Shown here: positions 61,301-64,000 of the stretch, piece after piece | How the letters are laid out: every line of letters starts with the position of its first letter | How positions within the stretch are numbered: position 1 is the first letter of the stretch | Origin: Leptodontidium sp. MPI-SDFR-AT-0119 | Lineage: Eukaryota > Ascomycota > Leotiomycetes > Helotiales > Leptodontidiaceae | Assembly: GCA_020726505.1 (NCBI GenBank) | Contig: JAHLEZ010000010.1 | Span: forward strand, 496,001-560,000 | Direction: 5' to 3' | DNA: 64,000 nucleotides | Made by a program: the position numbers and the translations under genes | The notes under the pieces: generated by a model | Databases searched by the model: none | What the model was told of the DNA's origin: nothing | What the model saw: only the letters and a program-made list of their open reading frames with translations

Positions 61301-63945
61301 CGTTTTTGGAATGCCACTAATCCAGTGAATCGAAAACCCCTGGTTGAGATTTCCAAGTATATATCCAGATTCCGAATGGTTGGTATCGACGACTTGGCTG
61401 ATGTGGGCGATTCATCTACGAGATGCGCCTCTTCACAAAACAGAGAGATGCACTTGGTAACCAGTTGACACACAGAGATATCCGTAGAGCAGAGGGATAT
61501 CAAGAAAGCAGTCTCAAGTTTGGTACAAGCAATAGCTCGCTCTGGCATATCGTCGGCAACCTCTGTCAGGTCCTGATCAGAGTCAGCATACCCCCAAAGT
61601 CATGCTACATGGTAAGCCTTCTGAGCTTCAGACTGGACCAATTACTTACCTCGATGGTTTTCAGGAGTTTCAGTCGGGATTCTAAATAGTCGTGGACGAA
61701 TCTGAGAGTTCCCTTCTCATCGTTGCCCATGCTAATTAGTTTGTCGGCAGCTGTGGCGAGAATCGCAGACCTGCGTTTGAGATACAGCTATTAGCCTATC
61801 CAGTCTAGCCAGCCTACTTTGAGGGCAAAAGGGTTGGAATCTCAGACTCGTGACTGCTTCGGTAGACTACCAAGATAAGAAGAAAGTGCTCCGGAGTTCT
61901 TCTCCAAGTAGACTCCACTCAACACAACCAATGAGGAAAAGCGATAGCAAGGCAACCTAGGAACTTACGTTGTTTTCCAGAAATTGTATTTGAATGGTTT
62001 TGAGCCTACGCTTCTAGTCTTGCGCCAAAACGACACTGTTCCCTCGGACATGATTTTCCTTGCAACTGTATTTGCAAGGCTTCTGATACGCTCGTCGTCA
62101 GTGGCTAGATATGTTGAGAAAGTTGCGAAGGTCTCCTCGAAGAACACGAGCCATTCCGGCCCGAAATTAGGGGCTCCGTTAAAGAGCGTGAGGGAAGAGG
62201 CGTCTAGGAACAAGAGGATAGTGTGTATCAACTCTGAAGAATTGGCATTCTCGAGCGGCTTCAGGAGAGTGTATTGCTCATCTGCGTAGGAATCACGCCT
62301 TCTCAATGCAGTCGCCTGTACATGTTAGTGTGTGCTGATATAGCCTGCTGGATTGACAAACCCTTAGCTGGACACGAATGAATTCTGCTACTTTTGTAAA
62401 GAGCGGCAGATACTCTTCAGCATTCGTTTGTCTTGCAAAATGAGAGCAGGCAGAGATGACCGCAATTTTGATATCCTGGGGTGCATTCGGAGCCAGGCAA
62501 ATCGGGGTCAGACTTTCCACACACGATTCAAAGTCCAGGTGTGCAAGACTAACAAATGCGGCACACATGAGAGCATTATCCATATTCGCCGCATCCATAC
62601 TTGGATTATGGCGCCTAAAGACAGCCTCTCTCACCTCTTCCTGCACGTCCAAAGCGTAGCTAAGAATGGCGGCATCGCTGTCTAGGGGGAAATGCCGAGC
62701 AACTCTCAAAACAGATGTTAAGCAGTAAATAGCGGTCTCGTTCCTGTTACGCAAAGCTTTCCTCAGCATTTCCAGAAATGATACCTTCTTGGCTATACTG
62801 CTACTGCTTTTAACCTCCCGCATGTTGCTGGCGTATTCGAACACATCAGGGAGTAGAAGTAACAATGACGTCTGGAAGGGATAAAGAAGAGCCTTCCGCC
62901 GTCCACCGTCGAACATGGTGTTTGTCATATCAAAGAGAGTTTCTGCACCGCCGTCCAGCCGCTTGTGCATGGAGTGGAGGTCAATGAATTCTCCCGGGTT
63001 ACGCTCAAGCCACCTCGTGATTAGCAATGGCAAGACTATTGCAACAGTAGTCTGGAAGGTTTTGCGGAGATGTAAGAAACTACCGCAAAGCTCTTGGATT
63101 ACAACACTTAGTTTACGGCTGTCGACCCAAAAGGAAGAAATGAGCCGAATCGATACCAGGGCATTCCTGTCATCATCGGCTACGAAGTTAGCCTGCGCAG
63201 GGTTCCCCGTAGGTTGATGGGCGGCTTGCTGAAGGGCATTCTTAAGATATTCAAGAACACGAGACCAGTTCGAGTATGACACGTATTCTATGATTCCTCT
63301 CGTGTATGCCTCGATGGCGTCGGACTTGTCAACGAGAAGTTTGGAAACTTCACTTCCGCTGAGGTGGCCATTGGCGAGTGTAGGATTTTCGGAGAGATAT
63401 GATTCTCCAGCACGAAGTCCCTTGAACGCATCATCGAGTATGTTGGTCGCAGGGAGAACATAGCTTTCGGGAACAGGCCTGGAGAACAACTTGACAGCAT
63501 CAATCAATCTCTTGACGAGATCATCTGTCAGTGGACCCGGCGGATTATCTCGTTCCAGGAGCCTATTCCGAGACGCACGTCTTTTTTGATCGTAGTTTGC
63601 ATCTGGTGAAGATGCAGCCTTTTTATCGACATCGGAATCCGAGTGCTCTGAATCCGAGAGCACTTCATCCTCCACAGCTGGAGCCCCTAATGTATTTACG
63701 CTCGCCCAATGAATCGAGCAGCATTCTGCGAGCAGTTCGAGGATATAGAGCTCAGAATGTAGGACGTGTATCGGGTGTGACTGTATGCTTTTGAATGGTT
63801 GCGACAGCTCTTCTAGCAGCTGGGTCAGCGCTTCAACCACAGTTCCAATACAGGCAGCACTGATGCCAATAAGTGTGGCGCGAGTAAGCACAACGATCTC
63901 ATCGCGATTGAAGTCATGCAAGGGCGTTCCGGTTCGATGGGGGAG
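55379..63945 (-). CDS. Neurofibromin/IRA-type Ras GTPase-activating protein, 2580 aa visible, 5' end outside window
   Basis: Stimulates GTP hydrolysis by Ras and so dampens Ras/cAMP signalling. Fourteen exons fit in phase, with introns at 62316-62361, 61771-61968, 61573-61649, 59991-60039, 59781-59830, 59437-59490, 59105-59148, 58680-58729, 58549-58592, 58324-58375, 57590-57646, 55698-55749 and 55394-55444. The first visible exon starts after CTACAG at 63945, so exon 1 lies beyond 64000. The RasGAP domain spans about residues 1195-1450: the arginine-finger loop AELLRRNCVATKM (about 1250-1262) and the signature FLRFFCPAIVAP (about 1367-1378). It is followed by a Sec14/CRAL-TRIO-like part (LPMICIILRNIDT...MWHRPFGILIDATCY, about 1567-1620) and a PH-like part (GKIEVVIKVGSQFVQVTTTKKQ). 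The long flanks are helical repeats. The last exon is 15 nt (LIIA and stop). The frame is intact. Confidence 0.95.
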
Positions 63946-64000
63946 CTGTAGAGAGGCATGCAGATCAGCCAGAGGTCAAGCTGAAGAATGGGGAGAATGC

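Noticed and set aside
36426..64000. CRISPR array, bacterial-type operon or phage elements
   Set aside because: Spliceosomal introns and fungal gene families show a eukaryotic genome. The direct repeats seen are LTRs, MITE ends or microsatellites.

Overview
The window reads as genomic DNA of a filamentous ascomycete (Pezizomycotina). It has short GT-AG introns of about 44-90 nt with CTAAC-type branch sites, a five-domain AROM gene, a fungal neurofibromin-type RasGAP, a DUF3505/Upc2-like regulator relic, and an AT-rich transposon block with RIP-like decay (C-to-T changes, CpA turned into TpA). Class cannot be fixed by eye; Leotiomycetes is a guess.

Layout. 1-15.3 kb is a nearly gene-free, AT-rich island. 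Two minus-strand Helitron copies (1-1408 and 10449 to about 15290) flank a Ty1/Copia retrotransposon (1409-10448) with 256-bp LTRs and a perfect 5-bp target duplication. Inside its protease region sits a younger 1.47-kb LTR element in reverse orientation that shows only a gag-like gene. A truncated Tc1/mariner copy (to 15996) closes the island. 16-31 kb is a relic-rich transition zone: a DUF3505/Upc2-like pseudogene broken only by TAG codons, three miniature inverted-repeat elements (MITEs), an intact short-chain dehydrogenase, an intact CENP-V/GFA-type protein, a decayed zinc-type reductase and a probably broken aspartic peptidase.

31.6-50 kb is ordinary gene space: AROM (31632-36425, +), a C2H2 factor resembling Rpn4 (38018-40150, -), a complete Tc1/mariner element killed by three nonsense codons (43078-44326), an unrecognised 570-aa gene (46450-48260, -) and a glyoxalase-like protein (49173-50060, +). 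50.3-55 kb holds a divergent, decayed purine-use pair: an NCS1 nucleobase permease split by a TA-flanked MITE, and an adenine deaminase with several frameshifts. 55.4 kb to the right edge is a neurofibromin-type RasGAP (-), whose first exon lies outside the window.

Together: the working genes are housekeeping (shikimate pathway, Ras down-regulation, possible proteasome control) plus a few small catabolic or detoxification proteins. The accessory part records repeat-directed mutation and MITE activity. No clearly new biochemical system was seen. The most informative observations are the MITE whose removal restores the permease frame, the gag-only nested LTR element, and the TAG-only pseudogene.
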